Positions 6,172-13,283 of a stretch of DNA of 14,691 nucleotides are shown piece after piece (positions within the stretch are counted from its first letter, which is position 1; each line of letters starts with the position of its first letter). The translations under genes were made by a program, and so were the position numbers. The DNA lies in contig JACUUS010000040.1 of the NCBI GenBank assembly GCA_014859215.1, forward strand, positions 1 through 14,691. Direction: 5' to 3'. Origin of the DNA: Dehalococcoidia bacterium. GTDB taxonomy: Bacteria; Chloroflexota; Dehalococcoidia; SZUA-161. The notes under the pieces were generated by a model, which saw only the letters and a program-made list of their open reading frames with translations, ran no database searches and was not told the DNA's origin.

Positions 6172-7495
6172 AGCACAAAACATGGTCCCTGTTCACAGGA
6201 GCAGACCCGCGGCCGGGCAAGCCGTGCTTTTTGTAATACCTTCGATGGTCATTACGATCGTGTCGATTGTCCTCTTCGCGGCTCTTAATCGCTTTACGGA
6301 CCAGGAACTGAACATGTTTTCAGTCGCCGTCTTGCTGGCGGTGATCCTGAGCCTGGTAGGCACCGCCGGTATGCAGCTCCTGCTTTACAAGCTCATTGAT
6401 GACAGGACACTTTCCAGGGAAGCATCGGCGCTCAGGGGAATCCGCCTCGGGGTTATTTACAGCCTTTTGTTCTCAATAGCGGTATCGGCGGCCCTCTACC
6501 CGGTTTTCCGGGATTTCCTGAGCTTCTCACCGACTTACTCGATTTACTTCGGGGTCTTGCTCACCTTGTATTCAATGACCTGGATTTTCACCGCGGCATT
6601 CTGGGCAACCGAGCGTTATACCTACCCGGCGGTGATCTTTGGTCTCGGCTACCTGTGGGTATTCGTGCTGACTTTCGGGGTGCACCAGTTAAGCGCGCAG
6701 GCCACACTTGGAGGATATACGCTGGGCGTTGCGGTCTTGCTGGTGTTCGCATTCGCCGGTTCAAGGCTTGCCTTTGGAAGGACCCGCGCCAGATATACTC
6801 TCGGACAGGACCTTGACGCCGCCGGCAGAATCATTCCCCGCAATCTCGCTGCGATCTCCTTTCAGGTCTTCTACATACTGGCCATCTTCCTGGACAAGAT
6901 CATAATCTGGGCATTGACGGGTCTTAACACGTTCCAGGGCCTTGTTGTACTCGGACCTTACACAACCGGCGCTTTTCTCGGCTTGATACCTGCATTCAGT
7001 ATAGCCGCCGTAGCCTATTTTGACGTCAAGACGAGGTCGATTGCCGAGCGTCTGTACGACGGCACTCTTTCGGATATCAGGCAGAGGATCAGGCTCTACA
7101 AGCTGGCTTATCGGAAGGGGCTCGCGCTACTATTCCTCGTCGGCCTCCTGTTATTTGCCGTGGTTGCCACGACCGCTTTGATTGTATTCCCCGGCGAGCA
7201 ATTGCTGTTGAGGGTGCTGATTACTACGTCTCTGGGTGCGCTGTTCCTGGTTGTCATAGTGTACAACGCCAACGTACTGGCTTTGTTCGGGCGAACAGGC
7301 ACCTCCGCAACCAGCGCATTCGTAGTCTGTGCGGGGATCTGTCTCGCAATACCCTTCGTCGCGTTGGACCCCTGGTATGCGTCAATCGGGTTTTTGGCTG
7401 GTAGTTTCCTCGGGTTCCTAATAAGTCGATCGGCGACCAGCCGGCTTCTTGCGCAGTTCGAGTACCGGTTGTTCCGTCTTCTCGTGGCAAAGTGA
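6152..7495 (+). CDS. pelG: PelG-like polysaccharide transporter (MOP/Wzx-type membrane protein)
   Basis: 447 residues with about 12 hydrophobic segments spread over the full length, starting near residue 23. PelG is the inner-membrane Wzx-like partner of PelF thought to carry Pel across the membrane. PelG-like landmarks: the FYILAIFLDKIIIW segment, then YTTGAFLGLIPAFSIAAVAYFDV followed by an acidic/basic SIAERLYDGTLSDI stretch, and a C-terminal EYRLFRL. ATG 6152 is chosen because AAGGG lies 7 nt upstream; ATG 6182 is an alternative. It overlaps pelF by 20 bp, so coexpression is nearly certain. The N-terminal part (GAEGVRAQNMVPVHR...) diverges from the usual PelG start. Confidence comes mainly from the adjacent pelF and these motifs. 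Confidence 0.85.
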   Translation: MGAEGVRAQNMVPVHRSRPAAGQAVLFVIPSMVITIVSIVLFAALNRFTDQELNMFSVAVLLAVILSLVGTAGMQLLLYKLIDDRTLSREASALRGIRLGVIYSLLFSIAVSAALYPVFRDFLSFSPTYSIYFGVLLTLYSMTWIFTAAFWATERYTYPAVIFGLGYLWVFVLTFGVHQLSAQATLGGYTLGVAVLLVFAFAGSRLAFGRTRARYTLGQDLDAAGRIIPRNLAAISFQVFYILAIFLDKIIIWALTGLNTFQGLVVLGPYTTGAFLGLIPAFSIAAVAYFDVKTRSIAERLYDGTLSDIRQRIRLYKLAYRKGLALLFLVGLLLFAVVATTALIVFPGEQLLLRVLITTSLGALFLVVIVYNANVLALFGRTGTSATSAFVVCAGICLAIPFVALDPWYASIGFLAGSFLGFLISRSATSRLLAQFEYRLFRLLVAK

Positions 7496-7513
7496 GATTT
7501 AGAAAAAAGGGAT

Positions 7514-7519
7514 GGAGGT
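7514..7519 (+). promoter_or_regulatory. Shine-Dalgarno GGAGGT for the dehydratase-like gene
   Basis: Perfect GGAGGT 6 nt before ATG 7526 in the 30-bp gap after pelG; it fixes the start and shows independent strong translation within the operon. Confidence 0.75.
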
Positions 7520-7525
7520 AGCTAA

Positions 7526-8383
7526 ATGGAAAAAGTGCTGGTCACAGGCGGAAGCGGGTTCATAGGCCGGAGCCTGATCAAGGAACTCCTTAAGCGATAT
7601 CCTCACGCGCAAATAATATCGGTCTCCCGGAGCGAGGGTTTCATATCCCAGTTAATGGTCAGTTGTCCAAGTGACAGGCTGAAGATTGTAATTGCCGATA
7701 TAAGAGATTTGCAGGCGATGCGATATATCTCGAGGCGTGTTGACACAGTCATCCATTTGGCCGCCATGAAACGTGTCGATCTGAGTGAAGAGCAGTGCCG
7801 TGAAGCGGTTAGCGCAAATGTCGTGGGTACGATGAATATACTGGATGCGTTCAAGGGAGATACGTTCATACTGATGTCCACGGATAAGGCCGTAGAGCCT
7901 GTGAACTGCTATGGAGCCACGAAACTGGTCGCCGAGAAGCTGGTTCTGGAGCACGCGAACAAGGATCACAGCGGATCAAGGTTCATGATAATCAGATCGG
8001 GAAATGTCATGGGGTCTACCGGAAGCGTGCTGGATATCTGGCAGCGCCAGATACAGGACAATAACGAGATAACGGTGACGGACCTGGATATGCTCCGCTT
8101 CTATACATCCGTGGATGGAGTGGTGAGGCTCTATATCGCGGTTCTCGAACGCGGCGAAAACGGCAAGGTTTATGTAACTCCTCGCGGAGAGGCGGTAATA
8201 CTCAGGGAAATGGTGGAGAAGGCACTGAAGCTGTACGGCAATGAGAATACCAGGGTGAAGTTCATCGGAATGAGGCCCGGGGAAAGGATGCAGGAGAAAA
8301 TGCTCGGCGCCCAGGAAGTCAATGTGGTGTCGGGATTTGAGGAGACGGAAATGGTGCCAACCCCCCTTGCCGTGTCAAGTTGA
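7526..8383 (+). CDS. UDP-GlcNAc 4,6-dehydratase-like SDR (Polysacc_synt_2 / PseB-CapD family)
   Basis: 285 residues. Rossmann GGSGFIG at 8-14; HLAAMKRVDLSE (77-88); MSTDKAVEPVNCYGATK (117-133) with Y129 and K133 as the SDR pair; then the family signature RSGNVMGSTGSVLDIW and TVTDLDMLRFYTS. These point to the short, cytosolic branch of UDP-N-acetylhexosamine 4,6-dehydratases/epimerases that make deoxy or epimerised UDP-amino sugars (PseB-like; C-6 dehydration). It lacks the N-terminal TM domain of full CapD/FlaA1 proteins. It lies 30 bp after pelG, with a strong ribosome site and a terminator right after it, so it is the last gene of the pelFG operon. A pelFG operon with this enzyme hints that the polymer contains, or is decorated with, a modified amino sugar. 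It may instead serve another glycan. Confidence 0.82.
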   Translation: MEKVLVTGGSGFIGRSLIKELLKRYPHAQIISVSRSEGFISQLMVSCPSDRLKIVIADIRDLQAMRYISRRVDTVIHLAAMKRVDLSEEQCREAVSANVVGTMNILDAFKGDTFILMSTDKAVEPVNCYGATKLVAEKLVLEHANKDHSGSRFMIIRSGNVMGSTGSVLDIWQRQIQDNNEITVTDLDMLRFYTSVDGVVRLYIAVLERGENGKVYVTPRGEAVILREMVEKALKLYGNENTRVKFIGMRPGERMQEKMLGAQEVNVVSGFEETEMVPTPLAVSS

Positions 8384-8419
8384 TTCCCATCTCACTCCGT
8401 CTGGAGCCTTTCTTTCCTC

Positions 8420-8458
8420 AGAAGAAGCTGAGATCGCAGTCTCAGCTTCTTCTTTTCC
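8420..8458 (+). terminator. Intrinsic terminator of the pelF-pelG-dehydratase operon
   Basis: Perfect 14-bp stem AGAAGAAGCTGAGA (8420-8433) with its complement (8440-8453), loop TCGCAG, followed by TTTCC. It sits 36 bp after the operon's last stop codon and between convergent genes. The T-run is on the + side only, so it mainly stops + transcripts. Confidence 0.85.
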
Positions 8459-8505
8459 AGTATTCTTGCGATGAATGTTTCGGGGGCCTTTCTCCCTGGC
8501 TCGGG

Positions 8506-9465
8506 CTAGACCCTGAGCTCCACATTTACAGGATGCAAAGCTCTCCTCTCCCTGGTGTTCGCATAGAATTCCATAGCACGCATAATCCCCTCTTGCAGGC
8601 TTATCTCCGGGCTCCAGTTCAGCTGCCGCTTTGCCCTGGCGCAGTCAAGATACATTCTTCTGATCTCGCCGGGGCGCTCCGGCGCGTACTCGACCGGGCC
8701 GGCATAGCCCGAAAGCCTGCTCATGGTATCGAAGACCATCTGGTCGGTAGTCTGAGTGCCCGTCCCTATGTTGCAAATTCCTGTCTCGCTTGATTTCAGG
8801 GCAAGCAAGTTTGCCGTGACCACGTCCTGCACATATACATAATCACGGGTCTTGGTCCCTGTGCCGTAAATTGTGGGCCGCTGACCCGAAAGCATCTTGC
8901 CGGCGAATATGGCCACTACTCCCGCTTCGGCGCGCTCGTTCTGGCGGGGGCCGTAGACGTTTGCGTACCTGAGCGCCATGAAGCTCAGGTTATGGACCAG
9001 GCTGTACAGGTGTAGATAGTGCTCCACTGTATGCTTGGAGACGCCGTAGGGGGACATGGGTATGATCGGATGGTCCTCGTCCACCGGCAGGTACTTGACA
9101 TCGCCATAGACGGCGCATGAAGAAGCATAGACGATTCTCCGAACGCCGGCCCGTTTGCAGTTTCTCAGTACATTGAGGCTGCCGAGCACGTTTACCTCCG
9201 CATCGAACAAGGGATCGTCTATCGACCTTGTAACAACTGTCTGAGCAGCCTGGTGACAGACCATGTCAGGCCGCTCCCGCTCGAAAATAGCGCTGAGTTC
9301 CGGGTCACATATGTTTGTCCGGTAGAGCCTGACCTCCCGATTGACGTTTCTCTCGAACCCCGTGGACATATCATCGACGACTATTACATCCGAGCCTGTT
9401 TCAAGCAGTGCATCGACAATATGCGAGCCGATGAATCCCGCGCCTCCTGTAACGAGCACTTTCAA
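8506..9465 (-). CDS. GalE-like NAD-dependent UDP-hexose / UDP-N-acetylhexosamine 4-epimerase
   Basis: 319 residues from a TTG at 9465 with GGAGGT 5 nt upstream. Extended SDR fold: GGAGFIG (7-13), DDMSTG (31-36), HQAAQ (71-75), S116 in YASSCAVYG, Y140 and K144 in SPYGVSKHTVE, RYANVYGPRQ, then GTRDYVYVQDV-like KTRDYVYVQDV. This is the pattern of UDP-glucose/UDP-GlcNAc 4-epimerases (GalE/WbpP-type). In Gram-positive pel clusters a GalE-type epimerase is a known companion, supplying UDP-GalNAc for PelF. It converges on the pelFG operon and is divergent from the GGDEF/HD-GYP gene. Whether it accepts N-acetylated sugars depends on an active-site gate residue that I cannot assign by eye. A dTDP-sugar or UDP-glucuronate epimerase role is less likely but possible. 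Confidence 0.85.
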   Translation of the reverse strand: MKVLVTGGAGFIGSHIVDALLETGSDVIVVDDMSTGFERNVNREVRLYRTNICDPELSAIFERERPDMVCHQAAQTVVTRSIDDPLFDAEVNVLGSLNVLRNCKRAGVRRIVYASSCAVYGDVKYLPVDEDHPIIPMSPYGVSKHTVEHYLHLYSLVHNLSFMALRYANVYGPRQNERAEAGVVAIFAGKMLSGQRPTIYGTGTKTRDYVYVQDVVTANLLALKSSETGICNIGTGTQTTDQMVFDTMSRLSGYAGPVEYAPERPGEIRRMYLDCARAKRQLNWSPEISLQEGIMRAMEFYANTRERRALHPVNVELRV

Positions 9466-9470
9466 TAGGT

Positions 9471-9476
9471 ACCTCC
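9471..9476 (-). promoter_or_regulatory. Shine-Dalgarno GGAGGT deciding the TTG start at 9465
   Basis: On the minus strand GGAGGTACCTATTG: perfect GGAGGT 5 nt from TTG, and the Rossmann strand begins at residue 2, so no other start fits. Confidence 0.8.
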
Positions 9477-9672
9477 GACCTGCGAATGTATAGCCTCTTC
9501 GGTTCTTCGTGCAGCCGGAACATACCCTACGCTTTTCCAGGACCTCGCGTAATCCGTAAGCATACGTAATTCCCGCCGGGAACGCCGCTGGTGTGTCCTG
9601 GCAGTCGCTGTGGTGAAGTTAAGTCAGGCTGGGTCAAGGCAGAAGTCATGGTCGGCGATGACTAAAGTAAGA

Positions 9673-9700
9673 TTGACGCACTACCGGCCGGGGGCATAAT
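9673..9700 (+). promoter_or_regulatory. Promoter at the GGDEF/HD-GYP gene start, possibly leaderless
   Basis: TTGACG (9673-9678), 16-bp spacer, CATAAT (9695-9700). The expected transcription start (about 9706-9707) coincides with the ATG at 9706, and no good Shine-Dalgarno is present before it or the second ATG at 9718. This suggests a leaderless mRNA, or a promoter that serves an internal start. Confidence 0.5.
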
Positions 9701-9705
9701 AGTAC

Positions 9706-12303
9706 ATGAGTACGGGCATGTCGATAACGAATTTCTCTTTCATCCTGAATGTCGCGGTCCTTCTAGCAGTTATACCGCTTCTCGTGAAGGCCTTTCGGGC
9801 TTCGCGCATTGTTTCGCGTCCTTTGCTGCTGGCTTACCTGCTCGCACTGATGCTGTGGACAGGCGTTGCCCTGCTTTCGAGAGTGATCCTGCTGGAAGCA
9901 TCTCTCCAGGAGACAGTCGGGTCGCTGGCCGGCCTGTGGGTACTTGTCTGCTTCTGCGGTCTGGTCTGCTCAATCTGCAAACAACGCGCTTTCGTCTGGA
10001 TGGCGGCCGGATACGCAAGCATAGCGGTGCTTGCCGGAACGGCGTTCTCCGGCAGTCAGGCGCCGGGTTATCTTCAGTCGTGGTGGCCGTACACCCTCGC
10101 AGCTGTGGCGGCCTGCTTTGCGTGGGCCCCGGTGTTCTATCTGCGGAAGGCTCGCCTGGCGGCGGTTGAGCCGCAAGATAGAGACAGGACCCTGTATCTG
10201 CTGCTTGGAGCTCTCCTGGCGGCGGCTGCCGGCTACAGGATCGGCGTCCCTTCACTGCCGGGGTATCCGATTGAGCACGCGGGCCACGCGTTGAACGCGG
10301 CCCTTGCCACATTTGTACTCACATCCACAGGTCTGCCTGATCCCCGGAGCGTGGCGAGGATGGTTCTCGTGTACCTGCTCACAAGCATTCTGATAGCTCC
10401 CCTATATTCCGCGACCATCTGGGCCCTTTACTATTTTGGCGACGGATTCGGCGGCCCGGCAGGCATCGCTGCCATTGCCGGCATGATCTTTATTCTTCCA
10501 TGGCTCCTGGTCAGCCTGAAGCCTCCGGTCCGAAGAACCGTGGACAGGTTTATGTACGGTGAACGGCTGCCGCACAGGGAGATGGCGCTGAGCTTCCCCA
10601 GGCGGATTGACACAGGTCTGAACCTCGCTGAGCTGGCGCGGAACATGCTCCAGCCTATGCCGGGTGCGGTCAGCGCTTCTTTTGTAAGCCTGCTTCTCCC
10701 CATGGACAGTACCGCCTTCATTTCCCGGTTCACCAACAACAGACGGAACACGGCCCTGTCAGGCAATATCGCTTTTTCCAGTGACAGCCCCATTATCAAA
10801 TGGCTGTCCGAGAACGACCAGCCTCTTCTCCGCGGCCCGCTTGAGAGCGCGCCGGAATTCTCGCAATTGAGGGAAGCGGAGAGGGACATTGTGAGGAATG
10901 AGGGCATCGGGATGCTTGTCCCTTTGAAGAGTAGAGGCAGACTGGTGGGAATTCTTGCCGTGGGCGAGAAACTGTCGCGCAGGCCGTACTCCAGCGACGA
11001 GGTCAGGCTCCTGGCAAAGGTAAGCGGCGAGTCCGCAGGCTTGATCTCAAATGCGCTGCTGTACACGGTGACCAGGGAAAGCGCCCATACGGACGAACTC
11101 ACGGGTCTGCTGAATCACGGGTATTTTCACCAGAGGGTGGATGAAGAGGTATCGCGCTGCTGCCGTTTCGGAAGTGTTTTCTCGGTCCTGTTTCTGGATA
11201 TAGACCTTTTCAAATCCTACAATGACGCCTTCGGGCACCTTGCCGGCGACGACATACTGAGACGTATTGCTTACTGCATCAAGGACTCAATCAGAAGCGT
11301 GGATATCGCCTTTCGCTACGGCGGGGATGAATTTGCCGTTGTGCTTCCTGAATCATCGGTCGATGACGCCTTCAATGTAGCTGAGCGGATACGCAGGAGA
11401 ATAGAGTCCGAAATGTATTCAAGAGGAATTGCCCTGTCGTGCAGCATAGGTGTAGCAGCGTGGCCCATACACGGGGCCACTCGTGAGAAGGTCCTCCAGG
11501 CAGCGGATATGGCCCTGTACCAGAGCAAGGACCTGGGCAGGAACCGCATAACCATAGCGTCGGAACTTGACTATACGCGGTTTCGAGGAGTGGACGTAGA
11601 GACCCACGAGGTATTGAGCGCCGTGCGCGCTCTGGCTGCGACCGTGGATGCCAAAGACCCTAACACCTACGGTCACTCAAAAAAGACCAGCGATTACGCG
11701 GTATACATTGCGCAAGCACTCAACTATTCCAGAGACAGGGTGATGATTCTACAGGCTGCCGCCCTGCTTCACGACATAGGCAAGATCAGGATCCCTGACA
11801 AGCTTCTTGTAAAGTCGGGGCCTCTGAGGGATGAGGAATGGGCATGTGTCCGTGAACATCCCAGGTTCGGCGTTTCAATTCTGAAACACATAAAGAGCCT
11901 CGGCAACTGTCTGCCTATCATCCAGCACCACCATGAGCGATTTGACGGTGCGGGCTATCCTGCGGGACTCGCTGCGGACCATATTCCTATTGATGCGAGG
12001 ATACTGGCGGTAGCGGACGCGTATGACGCTATGACCTCTCCGCGACCGTACCGGGACTGCCGGATGGCTCACCAGGAAGCCGTTGATGAGCTCGCCCGGT
12101 GCGCCGGAACGCATTTCGACCCTGAACTTGTAGCGGTATTCGCCGCGCTCTGGGAACCGCTCGATGCCCGAAAGACCACGGCCGGCGGTCTAAGCCGCTT
12201 CCAGAAGCGGATCTTCCCGCAGGACACTGATGTTGAGACTGAAGAGTCGGCCGCGACTCCCCGGGCGGCCTCTCCGCTGCCGCCGCACAACCGGAACTCC
12301 TGA
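9706..12303 (+). CDS. Membrane-bound GAF-GGDEF-HD-GYP protein (c-di-GMP synthase/phosphodiesterase)
   Basis: 865 residues. Residues about 10-272 hold eight or so TM helices; about 290-455 a GAF-type sensor region; 462-617 a GGDEF domain with DELTGLLNHGYF, FLDIDLFKSYND and an intact GGDEF (539-543). RSVD at 530-533, five residues before GGDEF, is the RxxD inhibitory site. Residues about 632-815 form an HD-GYP domain with LLHDIGK (H689, D690) and HHHERFDGAGYP (741-752), plus DARILAVADAYDAMTS. All key residues of both domains are present, so it may make and break c-di-GMP, switched by the TM/GAF input and by product binding at the I-site. The C-terminal 40 residues are charged and Pro-rich, with no clear fold. 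Its TM-GAF-GGDEF order is that of the Pel regulator PelD, which has fewer TMs and a degenerate GGDEF. Control of the neighbouring pel-like genes is inference. Confidence 0.92.
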   Translation: MSTGMSITNFSFILNVAVLLAVIPLLVKAFRASRIVSRPLLLAYLLALMLWTGVALLSRVILLEASLQETVGSLAGLWVLVCFCGLVCSICKQRAFVWMAAGYASIAVLAGTAFSGSQAPGYLQSWWPYTLAAVAACFAWAPVFYLRKARLAAVEPQDRDRTLYLLLGALLAAAAGYRIGVPSLPGYPIEHAGHALNAALATFVLTSTGLPDPRSVARMVLVYLLTSILIAPLYSATIWALYYFGDGFGGPAGIAAIAGMIFILPWLLVSLKPPVRRTVDRFMYGERLPHREMALSFPRRIDTGLNLAELARNMLQPMPGAVSASFVSLLLPMDSTAFISRFTNNRRNTALSGNIAFSSDSPIIKWLSENDQPLLRGPLESAPEFSQLREAERDIVRNEGIGMLVPLKSRGRLVGILAVGEKLSRRPYSSDEVRLLAKVSGESAGLISNALLYTVTRESAHTDELTGLLNHGYFHQRVDEEVSRCCRFGSVFSVLFLDIDLFKSYNDAFGHLAGDDILRRIAYCIKDSIRSVDIAFRYGGDEFAVVLPESSVDDAFNVAERIRRRIESEMYSRGIALSCSIGVAAWPIHGATREKVLQAADMALYQSKDLGRNRITIASELDYTRFRGVDVETHEVLSAVRALAATVDAKDPNTYGHSKKTSDYAVYIAQALNYSRDRVMILQAAALLHDIGKIRIPDKLLVKSGPLRDEEWACVREHPRFGVSILKHIKSLGNCLPIIQHHHERFDGAGYPAGLAADHIPIDARILAVADAYDAMTSPRPYRDCRMAHQEAVDELARCAGTHFDPELVAVFAALWEPLDARKTTAGGLSRFQKRIFPQDTDVETEESAATPRAASPLPPHNRNS

Positions 12304-12432
12304 ACCGGAATCTGGGAACAGACTGAGCTGAACTGCACTTCGATCCTTCCGACGACTACCTGCTGCACTTCCGACTGTCAGTTTTGCACTGCAACTCCGG
12401 CGTCTTCCTTTGCCTGTATCTGGTCCATCCGG

Positions 12433-12510
12433 GGTCAAATAATGCCCGAATATTGACCAAACCTCCTCTTTCATCCTTCGAGGAAGGGGGGTTAAAATGT
12501 AAGTGGAGGT
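12433..12510 (+). promoter_or_regulatory. Leader of third hydrolase gene with inverted repeats and an anti-Shine-Dalgarno
   Basis: GGTCAA (12433-12438) and TTGACC (12453-12458) form an inverted repeat. ACCTCC (12461-12466) is an exact complement of GGAGGT (12505-12510), the likely ribosome site, and can alternatively pair with the GGGGGGTT around 12487-12493. Two exclusive pairings are possible, as in translational switches. Known riboswitch cores were not recognised. The remaining part of 12304-12522 shows only a repeated CTGCACTTC (near 12333 and 12363). Confidence 0.35.
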
Positions 12511-12522
12511 CGTACAGGACAC

Positions 12523-13281
12523 GTGCTTCGCCTCAACGTTATTTACTATGGTCAGCCGTCCCCCGAGACCGATTCGCGGATAATCGGCGTGCGGCCGCAG
12601 TACCTGGTCTGCAATCCGCCGCACGGTCTTTACGGTGAGATGAATGGCTACGAAGGCGACATGCTGATGCGGGACCTCGACACGTACAGGGCTAACGGGA
12701 TCAAGATGATCGGCTACCTGACAGGCGGATACGAAGGCACAATGAGCGGGGGCGGGCTCGGCCCGGAATGGTACAGCCTGGAGCTCAACAGGAAGCTTGT
12801 CCGGAATATGGCGCTGGAAGACCGCGTGGACGGCGTCTTCATTGATGAATGCAGCGCCTTTCCCGACTCCGAATCGAGGAAGTATTTGAGTGCTCTGACC
12901 ACTGAGGCTCATCAACTCGGCCTCACCACATGGGGTAACACCGGCGCGGACGAATTCGACCCCTGGTTTCTTGAAAAAGGCGGCTTCGACCTGATGAACT
13001 CCACCGAAGACTGGCAGGGCGGAGAGCTGAGCCGCGTACAGCACCAATGGGGAAGCCGCGTAAGCGTTACCGGCTTCAAGCGGTGGTACACGCCCGAAGA
13101 CGCTTTTCGCCTGACCGTGGATGCCTGGAATAAAGGCCTGGCATGCTGCTATATCACGAGCGAGGAATACGTCTCTCTCGCGCCGTGGTTCGAGGAGTAT
13201 GCCCGAATGCTTCGCGAACATCTCTCCCGGAAGCCTCGCAGGAACTGGTACAGCCGGTTGTTCGGCTCCGGGAGATCCTGA
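12523..13281 (+). CDS. Signal-less spherulin-4/Sph3-like glycoside hydrolase paralogue
   Basis: 252 residues from GTG 12523; an in-frame TAA at 12493 leaves no room for a signal peptide or TM segment upstream. The Shine-Dalgarno GGAGGT is 12 nt away, rather far; AGGA closer by may help. The whole protein is one hydrolase domain: CNPPHGLYGE (30-39), GYLTGGYEG (64-72), VDGVFIDE (102-109), WGNTGADEFDPWFLEKGGF (137-155) and E162 in NSTEDW. The C-terminus (SRKPRRNWYSRLFGSGRS) is basic. As a cytosolic enzyme it could clear mis-localised or unexported polymer, or it may have lost its export signal. The next gene starts 2 bp after its stop, so the two form an operon. Shared domain with the 518-2746 and 3527-4381 genes is clear by eye; substrate is inferred from the pel context. 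Confidence 0.82.
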   Translation: MLRLNVIYYGQPSPETDSRIIGVRPQYLVCNPPHGLYGEMNGYEGDMLMRDLDTYRANGIKMIGYLTGGYEGTMSGGGLGPEWYSLELNRKLVRNMALEDRVDGVFIDECSAFPDSESRKYLSALTTEAHQLGLTTWGNTGADEFDPWFLEKGGFDLMNSTEDWQGGELSRVQHQWGSRVSVTGFKRWYTPEDAFRLTVDAWNKGLACCYITSEEYVSLAPWFEEYARMLREHLSRKPRRNWYSRLFGSGRS

Positions 13282-13283
13282 CA

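Larger units (their letters stand above)
9466..9705. promoter_or_regulatory. Divergent control region between epimerase and GGDEF/HD-GYP genes
   Basis: 240 bp. It includes a 13-bp palindrome TTCCCG-C-CGGGAA at 9570-9582 and a promoter overlapping the start of the rightward gene (9673-9700). I could not choose a promoter for the leftward gene. No ORF is supported. Confidence 0.45.

Noticed and set aside
5470..6183. 237-codon minus-strand frame across the pelF/pelG junction
   Set aside because: Shadow of the PelF GT domain; it shows no protein family features.
10431..11102. 223-codon minus-strand frame
   Set aside because: Antisense to the GAF region of the c-di-GMP enzyme; composition typical of a shadow frame.
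13143..13283. Longer start for the YdjM-like protein
   Set aside because: It would overlap the hydrolase gene by 139 bp; ATG 13284 has a ribosome site and fits directly after the upstream stop.
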